DNA of 28,685 nucleotides, taken from assembly GCA_002438805.1 (NCBI GenBank), contig DJQV01000003.1, positions 1 through 28,685 on the forward strand. Reading direction: 5' to 3'. The notes below the pieces were generated by a model that was given only the letters and a program-made list of their open reading frames with translations, was not told the origin of the DNA and searched no databases. The position numbers and the translations under genes were made by a program. Source of the stretch: Bacteroidales bacterium UBA6377. GTDB lineage: Bacteria; Bacteroidota; Bacteroidia; Bacteroidales; UBA932. Every line of letters begins with the position of its first letter. The stretch's first letter is position 1. Of the stretch, positions 8,601 to 17,055 are shown piece by piece.

Positions 8601-9594
8601 GGGAGGTATGGGCATCGGGCTGTCAATCAGCCGCTCCGCCGTGCTTGAGCATTCCGGGCGGATCTGGGTGGAGTCCGTCCCGGGCGGGATGACTTCCTTC
8701 CATGTCTTCCTCCCGTACGGATGCTCGCAGTTCGCCCCGGGGGACATAGACCGGGACTATGAGAACAGCGACCACATCTCCAACTACGACTCCCTTGCCG
8801 AGTTCGGGGGCGGGCACGCCACTGCCGGCGGGGTGGAACGGGAGCACCTCGTGCTCGTGGTGGACGACAGCGCGGAGCTCAGGGAGTACCTCACACAGCT
8901 GCTTTCCACCAGATACAATGTCATCACCGCCAAAAACGGGTCCGAGGGCTATGAGAAGACCATCTCCGAGCAGCCTGATCTCGTCCTTACGGACGTGGTG
9001 ATGCCGGGGCTCAACGGGCTGGAGCTGTGCCGGAGGATCAAGGATAACAACGTCACCTCCCACATCCCGGTCATCCTCGTCTCGGCGCGGGACCTTCCCG
9101 TCTACAAGATGGAAGGCTATCAGATGCTCGCCGACGACTACATAACCAAGCCTTTCCATGCCGATCTGCTGATGTCCCGCATCGACAACCTCATCCGCCA
9201 GCGCGAGTGCATGAGGCAGTCGTTCCGGACCGAGGTTAACCTTGAGCCGTCAGCGGTGACCGCCACGCCTGTGGATGAGAAGTTCATCCGCAGCTGCATC
9301 GACAACATAGAGGAGCACATCAGCGAGCCCGGTTACGGGGTTGACGAACTCTGCCAGAACATAGGCTACTCCCGTCCGCAGCTCTACAGGAAGATCAAGT
9401 CCATAACGGGCATGTCCGCCATCCAGTTCCTGCGCAGCATCCGCCTTAAGCGGGCGGCCCAACTGCTCTCGTCAGGCTCCGGGATGACCGTCTCGGAGGT
9501 CATGTACGCCGTCGGATTCAACAACATTTCGTACTTTTCCAAGATTTTTGCCGCTGAGTTCGGGGTGTTGCCTAAAGATTACAAAAAGAATTGA
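5608..9594 (+). CDS. Hybrid two-component system regulator (HTCS) of the PUL
   Basis: 1328 residues from the ATG at 5608, chosen because a signal peptide (about 1-23, ending LPAAAQ) follows at once; an in-frame GTG at 5527 would add a repeat-encoded prefix. Periplasmic two-component-regulator propeller repeats span about 30-640 (for example EGYIWIGTYSGLCRYDG), then a Y_Y_Y domain to about 760 and a membrane helix at about 765-787. The histidine kinase has His822 in FLHEIKTPL and ATPase-domain Asn935/Asn939 in NLMSNAIKYS. The receiver domain has phospho-acceptor Asp1129 in LTDVVMPG and a later DDYITKPF. An AraC-type helix-turn-helix fills the last 100 residues. HTCS proteins bind a signature oligosaccharide in the periplasm and activate their PUL, here presumably the genes from 9781 on. 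All domains look intact. Confidence 0.96.
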   Translation: MTAKNRIQTFLLLLLLALPAAAQERAVQGHASPAQEHAYMEKFSVDEGLPHTDVSSIVQDAEGYIWIGTYSGLCRYDGNDLKTWDMSNSMLRSSRIRSLRLIANRLYIGTENGGLTIYDTVSDTFVRTLSVPGNCVNSIFPSADGKSVWLCTNDGLSVMRDGPDGYSISSWSSGRVCSTGCAIDGEDVLVGTSSGVGIFNEQDGMRYIREGVFATSMLNIEERILVTAYSGSFVYDSASGTLSPLDGTDSRCACLDGDGNIYIATEGHGIRKYSPDLKCTDVITPWDDGMQTSDVEVSSLFFDSSLVLWIGTNGSGCLRSTRTNLAFSLWTPFPERGKNQLVTMYTDSRGRLWTSSRDGNVAVMDGGRVQILDRKSLSMFRSMPVSAIYEAADGAMWLGSWDHGAGIIAARDVASACAGRPFSMKRLPGFPEAISVYKFIDGSKGSTWVTTASGVWHLSDGRWAGLHYERKNPSSLCDDFTTDILSDGDIVWVGTRSGLNRILCSEDGSVRKIDRVHVRSGDSAGEFVSFIHKSADDSLWVSVLGLGLAKLVSDPASDSLEFRVYDRKTCPGFPNNEFESILEDSEGNFWMGGYGLIRFSPKTLGVKIFTRSDGLQSNAFKIWDAAMFPDGRMAFGGINGLNIFNPVEITDNPVAPRVRITSLTVNGREDPVTGALRLGHGDNNLVFRFSSMHYAQPGKNLYRYRMQGLDDEWHYTGGNNPSASYLNLRPGRYTFVVYGSNNDGLWGGTPSSVSLHILPPWYASWPAGILYVLILLASAALVIAKTLRDNALKHQQEMDDKLRAEQQERNENELKFHTDFLHEIKTPLTLITTPVEELLKNPNLGKATISRLQLVDQSAKILQKHIESITDLRKFDNGAVRLHVVQIDFSRFVEEICLLFQPLAKARGYEFSVKLEPLSQKVFIDKDSIEKVILNLMSNAIKYSPERGGQISVEVSETSSPDGREGACLTVSNLGIGILPEDLPYVFDRFRQGRNNDRGGMGIGLSISRSAVLEHSGRIWVESVPGGMTSFHVFLPYGCSQFAPGDIDRDYENSDHISNYDSLAEFGGGHATAGGVEREHLVLVVDDSAELREYLTQLLSTRYNVITAKNGSEGYEKTISEQPDLVLTDVVMPGLNGLELCRRIKDNNVTSHIPVILVSARDLPVYKMEGYQMLADDYITKPFHADLLMSRIDNLIRQRECMRQSFRTEVNLEPSAVTATPVDEKFIRSCIDNIEEHISEPGYGVDELCQNIGYSRPQLYRKIKSITGMSAIQFLRSIRLKRAAQLLSSGSGMTVSEVMYAVGFNNISYFSKIFAAEFGVLPKDYKKN

Positions 9595-9651
9595 ATGTCA
9601 TTTGTTTAGGCTTGCTGGGCGCGACCCGGGCATTGGCCTCGAATCCAGTTT

Positions 9652-9669
9652 TTTCCGGAATTGCGGAAA
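9652..9669. promoter_or_regulatory. Inverted repeat upstream of the first PUL structural gene
   Basis: TTTCCG (9652-9657) and CGGAAA (9664-9669) form a perfect 6-bp inverted repeat with a 6-bp spacer in the 186-bp gap between the HTCS gene and the PKD lipoprotein gene. It could be an operator for the HTCS or a small hairpin. A second compact inverted repeat, CGGCGG/CCGCCG, lies further downstream in the same gap near 9730-9743. I see no good TAnnTTTG promoter box; TATTATTG near 9707-9716 is the nearest match. Confidence 0.3.
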
Positions 9670-9780
9670 TATGAACGATTTGTGAAACTGTCCTTGCCCT
9701 CCCGTCCATTATTATTGTGCCCGGATTCGGCGGCGGACCGCCGTGTCCCGCTTAAAACACTTGCACTAATACTAATTGAA

Positions 9781-11085
9781 ATGAAAAGATTTTTTACTTT
9801 CGCTGCTCTGTGCGGCCTCGTCCTCGCAGTCTCCTGCAAGAAAGAGGATGCCCCTATCGACAAGGATTTCCAGTATGTGATCCCTCAGGAGGCGCTTCTT
9901 GGAGAGAAAGTGACTTTCGAGGACCAGTCAATCAATGTACAGTCCCGTACCTGGACTTTCCAGGATGCCGCGCCGGCGACTTCTTCTGAAGCCATCGTGG
10001 ATGTCGTTTTCAACAAATCCGGCAAGAAGTCCGTCACCCTCACCGTGAACTATGCTGACGGTTCCAAAGACGAGGTGACCAAGGAGATCGACATAAAGGA
10101 CGAGTTCTCCGCGAGCATCAAGGTCGATGGTCTCACCCCTAAGGGTTGCGCCAAGAAGGGGAGCGAAGTCACATTCTCCCTCGCCGACTTCAAGAACGCC
10201 GGCGGCAACGTCACTTATGAGTGGACATTCCCTGGCGGAACCCCTGCGACTTCCACCGATGCCTCACCGAAGGTGGTGTGGAACGAGCAGGACAACAATG
10301 TAAAGGTGACCTGCACCGTGACCCGCGACATCGACGGGGCCAAGCTCAACCTTGAGACCACCCTCATCGCCGGCAACTACCCTCTTCTCGTCAACGATGA
10401 GTACAGCGCCTTCGATTTCGAGGCCGCCACTTCCAACCTCGCATGGTACGGCTGGTTCAAGGAGAGCACGGATGCCTGCCTTTCAGTCGCCGATGGCGGA
10501 GCTCACGGCACCGCACACAGCCTCAGGGTCGATGCCAAGGGTATCAATGCCCTGACAGACCAGAACCAGGCTTTCGAGATGGCACACAGGAACAACTGGT
10601 CCAACAACGCCAGGATGGAGGTAGGAAAGAAATACGAACTGTCTTTCTGGGCCAAGGCCGAGGCCGCCAAGATGGGAGAGGGAAGCCTTGCCGCTTTCGC
10701 AAAGAACAAAGGCGAGCTTGCTGCCATCATCTCATGGGTCAATGTCTTCAACTGGATTCCTGACTGGCTCCACGACCCTATGCGCAACCTCAAGGCTTCA
10801 GATGCATGGAGCGAGGTCTTCCCTGGCGAGACATTCAAGGAGGAGGGCGCACAGGCATCCATCTGGGCCGGCGGTATCACCACCATGCAGGCCGAGAGCG
10901 AGACCGATGTATGGTTTGAGAACCTTATCACCGGTGACTGGAAGAAGTACTCCTTCGAGTTCACCCTCGAGAACGGCGGCAACCCTGGCGATGTCCTGAG
11001 GAACTGCTACATCGCCCTCGGTGTCACCGGTGTCGATGCCGTGTTCTACTTCGATGATTTCCAGATTAATCTTATAGAAGAATAA
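9781..11085 (+). CDS. PKD-domain lipoprotein, probable surface glycan-binding protein
   Basis: 434 residues from the ATG at 9781; an upstream in-frame TTG has no signal peptide behind it. A lipoprotein signal runs to Cys19 (LAVSC), with the following KKED typical of exported Bacteroidetes lipoproteins. Two PKD-like beta-sandwich units lie at about 27-105 and 110-190 (TWTFQDAAPATSS and YEWTFPGGTPATST segments, each W-x-F followed by a P-A-T-S turn). The C-terminal 240 residues resemble a carbohydrate-binding jelly roll, with SLRVDAKG and KYELSFWAKAE segments. It occupies the role of SusE/SusF-like binding proteins but precedes susC instead of following susD. A non-catalytic glycan-binding role at the cell surface is inferred. 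Confidence 0.8.
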   Translation: MKRFFTFAALCGLVLAVSCKKEDAPIDKDFQYVIPQEALLGEKVTFEDQSINVQSRTWTFQDAAPATSSEAIVDVVFNKSGKKSVTLTVNYADGSKDEVTKEIDIKDEFSASIKVDGLTPKGCAKKGSEVTFSLADFKNAGGNVTYEWTFPGGTPATSTDASPKVVWNEQDNNVKVTCTVTRDIDGAKLNLETTLIAGNYPLLVNDEYSAFDFEAATSNLAWYGWFKESTDACLSVADGGAHGTAHSLRVDAKGINALTDQNQAFEMAHRNNWSNNARMEVGKKYELSFWAKAEAAKMGEGSLAAFAKNKGELAAIISWVNVFNWIPDWLHDPMRNLKASDAWSEVFPGETFKEEGAQASIWAGGITTMQAESETDVWFENLITGDWKKYSFEFTLENGGNPGDVLRNCYIALGVTGVDAVFYFDDFQINLIEE

Positions 11086-11105
11086 TCGAGTTGTTTTTAT
11101 TCCTT

Positions 11106-11136
11106 ATGCAGTGCGCCGGCGAAGGGCGCACTGCAT
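11106..11136 (+). other. Strong intergenic hairpin between PKD lipoprotein and susC
   Basis: A perfect 12-bp inverted repeat (11106-11117 with 11125-11136, core GCAGTGCGCC/GGCGCACTGC) with a 7-nt loop fills the short gap 23 bp before the susC start. No T-run follows, so it is not a standard intrinsic terminator. It may be an mRNA processing or stability element that sets different levels of the two proteins. Confidence 0.7.
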
Positions 11137-11158
11137 TCTAAAAAGTTTACCCGGACAG

Positions 11159-14100
11159 ATGATGAAACGGTTTCTTGTCTCTCTGATGCTTCTCGCATCG
11201 GCGGGGGCCGCTGCCTTTGCGCAGCAGATTAAGATCACCGGTCGTGTGACGGACAGTCACGGTGAGCCGATTTCGTGGGCCAATGTATTCCAGAAAGGCA
11301 CCACGAACGGAGCGACGACAGATGATGACGGGCGGTACTCTATCACCGTCAAATCGGCGGATGCCGTTCTGGTGGCATCCCTTATCGGCTATCAGGACAA
11401 GGAGCAGGCCGCCTCGGGCAAGACCGTTCTCGACTTTGTCCTCGAGACCGACTCCGAGATCCTCGACAATGCTGTGGTGATCGGTTACGGCACCGCACGC
11501 CGTCAGGATCTGACCGGTTCTGTGGCCTCCATCAAATCCGACAACCTCAAGAACCATGTGATGTTCTCCGTGGATGATGCCCTCAAGGGCGGAGTCGCGG
11601 GCCTCATGGTCTCCTCCACCAGCGGCCAGCCGGGTGCGGCTTCCAAGATGCTCATCCGCGGTGCCGCATCCCTGTCAGGCTCCACTTCGCCTCTCATCGT
11701 GGTGGACGGCTTCCCGCTCGGTGACGTGTCCACTTCCTCCGGCATGGGAATGTCCGGGCTGGACTCGCAGATGAGTTCCCTCTCGATGATCAACACCGAG
11801 GACATCGCTTCCATAGAGGTTCTCAAGGATGCTTCATCCACTGCCATCTACGGCAACCGCGGTGCCAACGGCGTCATCATGATCACGACCAAGAAGGGCC
11901 GCGCCTCCAACGGGCGCATCCAGTACAACGGATATGTCAGCGTGCAGAATCTCCCTCACAAGTATGACATGCTTGACTTCAGGGGATATGCGTCCATGAT
12001 GAACGAGACAAACCCGGCGTACCTGCTCTTCAGCGATGCCGACGGCAATCTGCGTAACTTCGACTACGACAGGATCCGGAGCATCGACTGGCAGGATCAG
12101 ATCTACCGTACCGGATTCATCCACAACCACAACCTCTCGCTCCAGCACTCCACCGACAAGACCAACTTCCTCGTCAGCGGCTCATACATGCAGAACGAGT
12201 CCATCATCATCTGCACCGACTGGCAGAAGCTCACCACCAAGATGAACATCGACCACAGCTTCTCCGACAGGCTCAAGGTCGGGGCTGACATCAACTTCAG
12301 CCGCATCATCGACGACGGCGTGCCGACCTCCGGAGGCGACGGCACGGCAGTCGGCACCATCATGAGCGCCCTCCTCTCGCAGCCATTCGACCTGCGCGAC
12401 GAGCAGACCCAGACCATGTTCCGCAGGGCCGGGGTGGAGCAGTACATGATCAACAACTACAACGACTCCAACAAGCAGAACCCCGTGACGATGGCCAACG
12501 ACATCAAGATGAAGAAGATCTTGAGCCGTACCATCGCCAACTCATATCTCCAGTACAACATCCTGGACGACCTTGTCCTCAAGGTCACCGCCGGCTTCGA
12601 CAACTACTCGATGGAGGACAAACAGTTCTACCCGACCACGACCCCGCGCGGCTACCTGTACAATGCCCAGGCCATCATGGCCAACATCTCCAGCTTCGGC
12701 TGGCTCAACGAGAACACCCTCACATGGTCGCCGGTGTTCGCCGGCAAGCACCGCCTCAACATCATGGCCGGTGTCACCGAGCAGGGTTCGCGCTACTACT
12801 ACAACGCCACCGAGGCGTCATCGTTCTCCAACGAGTCCCTGGGCTACAACAACCTCTCGCTCGCCAAGGACTTCCACTCCTACTCCAACACGAGCACGGG
12901 CTCGATGCTCTCGTTCATTTTCCGTGGCAACTATGCCTACGATGACCGCTACATCGGGACATTCACGTTCCGCCGTGACGGCACGTCCACGTTCCTCAAG
13001 AACAAGTGGGGCTCATTCTTCTCCGGCGCGTTCGCCTGGAACGCCAAGCAGGAAGAGTTCCTCAAGTACAACCGGGCCATCAGCACCCTCAAGCTCAGGG
13101 CGTCCGTGGGCGAGGTGGGCAACTCCAACGTCCCGACATCAGGCTCGTTCGCGCAGCTCTACACCACCAGCACCGCCTTCGGCACCAGCCTTAGCATCGG
13201 CCAGTCCCCTGTGACCCTCGCCAACGAGAACCTCACCTGGGAGAAGACTCTGGAGTACAACCTCGGCCTTGAGTTCGGTGTCCTGGACGAGAGACTCCAT
13301 TTCGACCTCGACCTCTACCACAAGACCACCCGTGACCTCTTGCTCGACGCCCCGGTGCTCAACATCTCCGGCTACACCAAGGCATGGCAGAACGTGGGCA
13401 GCATCCGCAACATGGGAGTCGAGTTCTCCATGGACGCGACCCTCATCGACAGCCGCGACTTCCAGTGGACTTTCAGCGGCAACATCAGCCACAACAACTC
13501 CAAGATCCTGAAACTCGGCCAGGACGGTGCTCCTATCTACCTGGGCATCAACTGTCTCGGAGGCCAGAACGCCGTCATCCTCCGCGAGGGCGGCAGTGTG
13601 GGCGAGTTCTACGGCTACCGTGCCATCGGACTCTACCAGCTTGACGAGTTCACATCCAAGGAGAACCCTTCCAAGCCGGGGACATACCTCTACACGGTCA
13701 AGGAGGGCGTACCGGTCCAGGGAGTAGGCGAGCAGCCCGGCTCAATCAAGCTCTGGGACCGTGACGGCAACGGCAAGATAGACGACAACGACCGCGAGGT
13801 CATCGGCAACTTCCTGCCGAAGTTCTACGGGGCATTCTCCACGACTTTCAACTGGAAGGCCTTCAACCTCTACCTCGGTTTCCAGTATTCATACGGCAAC
13901 GACCTCTACAATGCCAACTACGCTATGATCGGATTCTTCAATGGCGACGGTTCCAACCAGATTGCCAAGTGGAACGACCGCTGGACAGTGGAGAACCAGT
14001 CATCCCGCTACTATGCGCACATCTCCAAGGGACTCGTCTCTTCGGCTTTCGTCGAGGACGCTTCCTACCTGAGATTCTCATCCGCAAGGTTTACATACAC

Positions 14101-14320
14101 TCTTCCCAGCAAGTTGCTTGCAAGGGTGAAGCATGTCGAAGGCTGCAAGATCTATGTCTCAGCCGACAACATCTACACCTTCACAAAGTACTCCGGCTAC
14201 GACCCGGAGGTCGGAATCAGCCAGAGCAGCGCCTCCGCGATACTTTCGCAGGGTTTCGACTACGGCAACTTCCCTCACGCGAGGACATTCACCCTCGGCG
14301 TCAACCTTTCATTCAAATAG
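11159..14320 (+). CDS. susC: SusC-like TonB-dependent outer-membrane transporter
   Basis: 1053 residues from the ATG at 11159 (a second ATG follows immediately). The signal peptide is residues 1-21 (SAGAAAFAQ). A carboxypeptidase-regulatory-like domain lies at about 24-105 (ITGRVTDSHGEPISWANV). The plug domain contains the SusC signature region near 215-250 (IEVLKDASSTAIYGNRGANG). A 22-strand-type beta-barrel fills the rest and ends with an aromatic residue (GVNLSFK), as needed for outer-membrane insertion. It forms the import channel with the SusD homologue encoded 12 bp downstream and takes up oligosaccharides using TonB energy. The length and all regions are normal for the family. Confidence 0.96.
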   Translation: MMKRFLVSLMLLASAGAAAFAQQIKITGRVTDSHGEPISWANVFQKGTTNGATTDDDGRYSITVKSADAVLVASLIGYQDKEQAASGKTVLDFVLETDSEILDNAVVIGYGTARRQDLTGSVASIKSDNLKNHVMFSVDDALKGGVAGLMVSSTSGQPGAASKMLIRGAASLSGSTSPLIVVDGFPLGDVSTSSGMGMSGLDSQMSSLSMINTEDIASIEVLKDASSTAIYGNRGANGVIMITTKKGRASNGRIQYNGYVSVQNLPHKYDMLDFRGYASMMNETNPAYLLFSDADGNLRNFDYDRIRSIDWQDQIYRTGFIHNHNLSLQHSTDKTNFLVSGSYMQNESIIICTDWQKLTTKMNIDHSFSDRLKVGADINFSRIIDDGVPTSGGDGTAVGTIMSALLSQPFDLRDEQTQTMFRRAGVEQYMINNYNDSNKQNPVTMANDIKMKKILSRTIANSYLQYNILDDLVLKVTAGFDNYSMEDKQFYPTTTPRGYLYNAQAIMANISSFGWLNENTLTWSPVFAGKHRLNIMAGVTEQGSRYYYNATEASSFSNESLGYNNLSLAKDFHSYSNTSTGSMLSFIFRGNYAYDDRYIGTFTFRRDGTSTFLKNKWGSFFSGAFAWNAKQEEFLKYNRAISTLKLRASVGEVGNSNVPTSGSFAQLYTTSTAFGTSLSIGQSPVTLANENLTWEKTLEYNLGLEFGVLDERLHFDLDLYHKTTRDLLLDAPVLNISGYTKAWQNVGSIRNMGVEFSMDATLIDSRDFQWTFSGNISHNNSKILKLGQDGAPIYLGINCLGGQNAVILREGGSVGEFYGYRAIGLYQLDEFTSKENPSKPGTYLYTVKEGVPVQGVGEQPGSIKLWDRDGNGKIDDNDREVIGNFLPKFYGAFSTTFNWKAFNLYLGFQYSYGNDLYNANYAMIGFFNGDGSNQIAKWNDRWTVENQSSRYYAHISKGLVSSAFVEDASYLRFSSARFTYTLPSKLLARVKHVEGCKIYVSADNIYTFTKYSGYDPEVGISQSSASAILSQGFDYGNFPHARTFTLGVNLSFK

Positions 14321-14332
14321 GAGGACAGGACA

Positions 14333-15916
14333 ATGAAAGTCAAAAGAATATTTGCAATTCTCTTCGCCTCGGCGACCATCTGCTCATGCGCCGATTTTCT
14401 GGAGACCAAGGTGGAGAGCAACATAACGACCAACAACTTCTTCAGGAACACGAGCGACTTCGACATGGCGCTCACCGGTGTCTACTACACTTTCACCTCT
14501 GTGGAATGGGATGCCCAGCACCGCTACGGCGACTATTTCACCGGTTTCATGTACTGGGGCCGAATAGGCACAGACGAGGCCTATGTCTCATTTGGCAACA
14601 ACGGCGAGGACCTCATCGGCAACTACACCTACACTGCGGAGAACCTCTTTGTGGAGAAGGTCTGGTTTATGCAGTACCTCGGTATCCAGAGGGCCAATGT
14701 CGTGATAGACAGGCTCAACGCTTACACCGGGGACCAGGTCTCCGAATCCGACAGGGCGAGGATTCTGGGCGAGGCCCACTTCCTGCGCGCGTGGTTCTAT
14801 TTCCAGCTGGCACGCTATTACGGGGAGGTTCCGCTCGTGCTGAGCGAGACCACTGACATCTCCAAACTTGATACCCGCAAGGCTTCTCTGGCGGAAGTTT
14901 ATGCACAGGTCATCAGCGATTACGAGCAGGCGGAGGAACTCCTTCCGGTGGAGAACACCGTAGGGCATGCCACGAAATATGCCGCCACAGCCCTCAAGGC
15001 CCGCGCCTATCTCCAGATGTCAGGCAAGCCTCTTGAGGACAAGTCCGCCGCAGCCCTTGCCGCGAAGGCCTGCAAGGAAGTCATAGCGAGCGGAAAATAC
15101 GCTCTGGTCAAGGACTACTTCTCACAGTTCGACGGCAAGCACGAGCACAACAGCGAGTACATCTTCGACGTGGAGTTCGACAACACGGCCAGCAATTCCC
15201 TTTACGGTGGCCAGGTTGGCACTGTGGACGGAGTACCTCACGAGCAGAGCGCCTACTGGACACAAGTCCGCACGTTCAAGGAGATGTACGACAAGTTCGA
15301 CCCGGCCGACCTCCGCAGGGAAGCGGTCAACGCGGGCGGCCACATCGCAGTCAGCAAGGAGACCGGCAAGGCCGAGATGGTCATGGGAGACGAGAACTAC
15401 AAGGACAACTACTGGGTCTATAAGTTCCGCCATCCTCTCGACAAGTCCGAACGCGGCGAGACATGGGCAAACTGGTGCAACAACATCAACTTCCCTATCA
15501 TCCGCTATGCCGACGTCCTCCTGATGTACGCCGAGGCCGAGAACCGCGCCGACGGTGCTCCTTCACCCGAGGCTCTCGAGTGCGTCAACCAGGTACGCCG
15601 CCGCGGATTCGGCAAGGACATCAATACCCCAGCTCCTGGAGTGGATCTCCCGATGTCGTCCGGTGCGGCTTTCGATGAGGTCATCCTCAAGGAGCGCAGC
15701 CTTGAACTCTGTTTCGAGGGACACCGCTGGGCGGATCTCGTCCGTTTCGGCAAGCTTCAGGAGGCGTTCCGCTCCGTCGGCCTTGATGAGAAATATAAGT
15801 CAAGCTATGATGCAGTGCGTGAGAACTGCAAGGAGAAGCACTCCATCTTCCCTATACCTCAGTCAGTGATAGACGCTTCTCACGGGGCGATAGAGCAGAA
15901 CCCGATATGGAAATAA
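14333..15916 (+). CDS. susD: SusD/RagB-like surface glycan-binding lipoprotein
   Basis: 527 residues. The lipoprotein signal ends at a Cys in TICSC near residue 19. The helical RagB/SusD fold is shown by the N-terminal FLETKVESN opening, the LRAWFYFQLARYYGEVPLV segment (TPR-like core) and the C-terminal CFEGHRWADLVRFGK and IFPIPQSVID motifs, which are diagnostic of the family. It binds glycan at the surface and acts as the lid of the SusC channel. The start is preceded by an AGGAGG sequence, a fuller Shine-Dalgarno than is usual in this phylum. The 3' end overlaps the next gene by 10 bp. Confidence 0.96.
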   Translation: MKVKRIFAILFASATICSCADFLETKVESNITTNNFFRNTSDFDMALTGVYYTFTSVEWDAQHRYGDYFTGFMYWGRIGTDEAYVSFGNNGEDLIGNYTYTAENLFVEKVWFMQYLGIQRANVVIDRLNAYTGDQVSESDRARILGEAHFLRAWFYFQLARYYGEVPLVLSETTDISKLDTRKASLAEVYAQVISDYEQAEELLPVENTVGHATKYAATALKARAYLQMSGKPLEDKSAAALAAKACKEVIASGKYALVKDYFSQFDGKHEHNSEYIFDVEFDNTASNSLYGGQVGTVDGVPHEQSAYWTQVRTFKEMYDKFDPADLRREAVNAGGHIAVSKETGKAEMVMGDENYKDNYWVYKFRHPLDKSERGETWANWCNNINFPIIRYADVLLMYAEAENRADGAPSPEALECVNQVRRRGFGKDINTPAPGVDLPMSSGAAFDEVILKERSLELCFEGHRWADLVRFGKLQEAFRSVGLDEKYKSSYDAVRENCKEKHSIFPIPQSVIDASHGAIEQNPIWK

Positions 15917-17055
15917 AGAATCTGATTATCCTGGGGGCGGCCGTTGTGCTTTCGACGGCTGTCTCCTGCACCAAGGAGTGGATTCCGACTCCTGACCCTT
16001 CGCAGACAAAGTGGACCAACAAGACAGCCGGGACGGAAGAGCCTGACGAGCCGGAGGAGACCTGGACGGAGATTGCCGAGGCCAAGGTCGCACTTGGCGA
16101 GACAAAAGTTGCCGAACAGACATCGAGCACGTTCATGAAGGGCTATTGGCCCGACGGCAAGCTCATCCCTGTGAAGAAAGGCAACCAATGGCAGCTCTTC
16201 TGGGGCGAGGCTACGGATGCACTCACGGTGGGGGACACCCCGTATCCTGAGGACCATATCTCCAAACTTGTGAACTCCAGCAAGATCTGGGGCAAGGAAT
16301 TCGTTCGCATAGACGGATTCAACGACGGGGGCTCATGGTTCATAGGCATATTCCCTCTTGAGAAGGCCGGCAGTTATGTGGGCTTCTTCCATGCCGAAAG
16401 CCATTGGGATGCCAGCGGAACTGCGCACAAGTCCATCGGAGTGGCCTATTCTGACGACTACGGTGCGACATGGCGCGATCCGCAGCCGATAATCACCGAC
16501 AAGGATCCGAAACCTTCCACCCCGGCATGGACGGGGCTTGGAGACGGCTGTGTCGTCTGGGATTCCAGAAATTCCCGTTATATCTGCTATTATCAGGGCA
16601 AGGTCGCGAGCGGTGCCAATACCCTCTGCATGGCGGCCTCTTCCGATCCGGCCGGAGCGCCCGGCACATGGAAGAAGTGGGACGGGAACGGCTTCACCAT
16701 CGAGGCCTGCGACGGGAAGACCGGGCTTGGCGGGGAGAACATCGCCATAGACAACCTGACCTCCATGTCGGGGGCCAACCCTTCCGTGATGTGGAACACA
16801 TATCTGGAAAAATGGGTCATGGTCTATGCCACCTGGGGCAAGAGGGTCGTCATCACCTACAGCGAAGATGCTCTGCACTGGTCGAAGCCGGTCAAGATCC
16901 TCGGCTCCATCAAATCTCCGGCCTGGTACCCTAATCTCATAGGTGCGGACGGCGACCTGACCGGAGGTGAGACAGTCAAGATCTACTGGTCCCACAATCA
17001 GGATGACAACGGCGTAAGAGATCTTGGATATTCCAGAATTAAATTTATAAAATAA
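15907..17055 (+). CDS. Asp-box beta-propeller lipoprotein, GH43/GH32/sialidase-like fold
   Basis: 382 residues. The lipoprotein signal ends at Cys21 (TAVSC), followed by a Pro/Glu/Thr-rich linker to about 60. The rest reads as a five- or six-bladed propeller. An Asp-box lies near residue 182 (YSDDYGATWRDP) and a related turn near 320 (YSEDALHWSKPV), with repeated aromatic strands such as WFIGIFPLE and YICYYQGK. The fold is shared by sialidases and by GH43, GH32 and GH117 enzymes, but I cannot assign a family or a catalytic set, so it may be an enzyme or a binding protein. The start overlaps the susD stop by 10 bp, and its own stop shares a base with the next start (TAATG), so translation is probably coupled. 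Confidence 0.72.
   Translation: MEIKNLIILGAAVVLSTAVSCTKEWIPTPDPSQTKWTNKTAGTEEPDEPEETWTEIAEAKVALGETKVAEQTSSTFMKGYWPDGKLIPVKKGNQWQLFWGEATDALTVGDTPYPEDHISKLVNSSKIWGKEFVRIDGFNDGGSWFIGIFPLEKAGSYVGFFHAESHWDASGTAHKSIGVAYSDDYGATWRDPQPIITDKDPKPSTPAWTGLGDGCVVWDSRNSRYICYYQGKVASGANTLCMAASSDPAGAPGTWKKWDGNGFTIEACDGKTGLGGENIAIDNLTSMSGANPSVMWNTYLEKWVMVYATWGKRVVITYSEDALHWSKPVKILGSIKSPAWYPNLIGADGDLTGGETVKIYWSHNQDDNGVRDLGYSRIKFIK

Noticed and set aside
6499..9159. Several antisense open frames of 160-234 codons within the HTCS gene
   Set aside because: The opposite strand encodes an intact HTCS with every domain in order; these frames show no motif.
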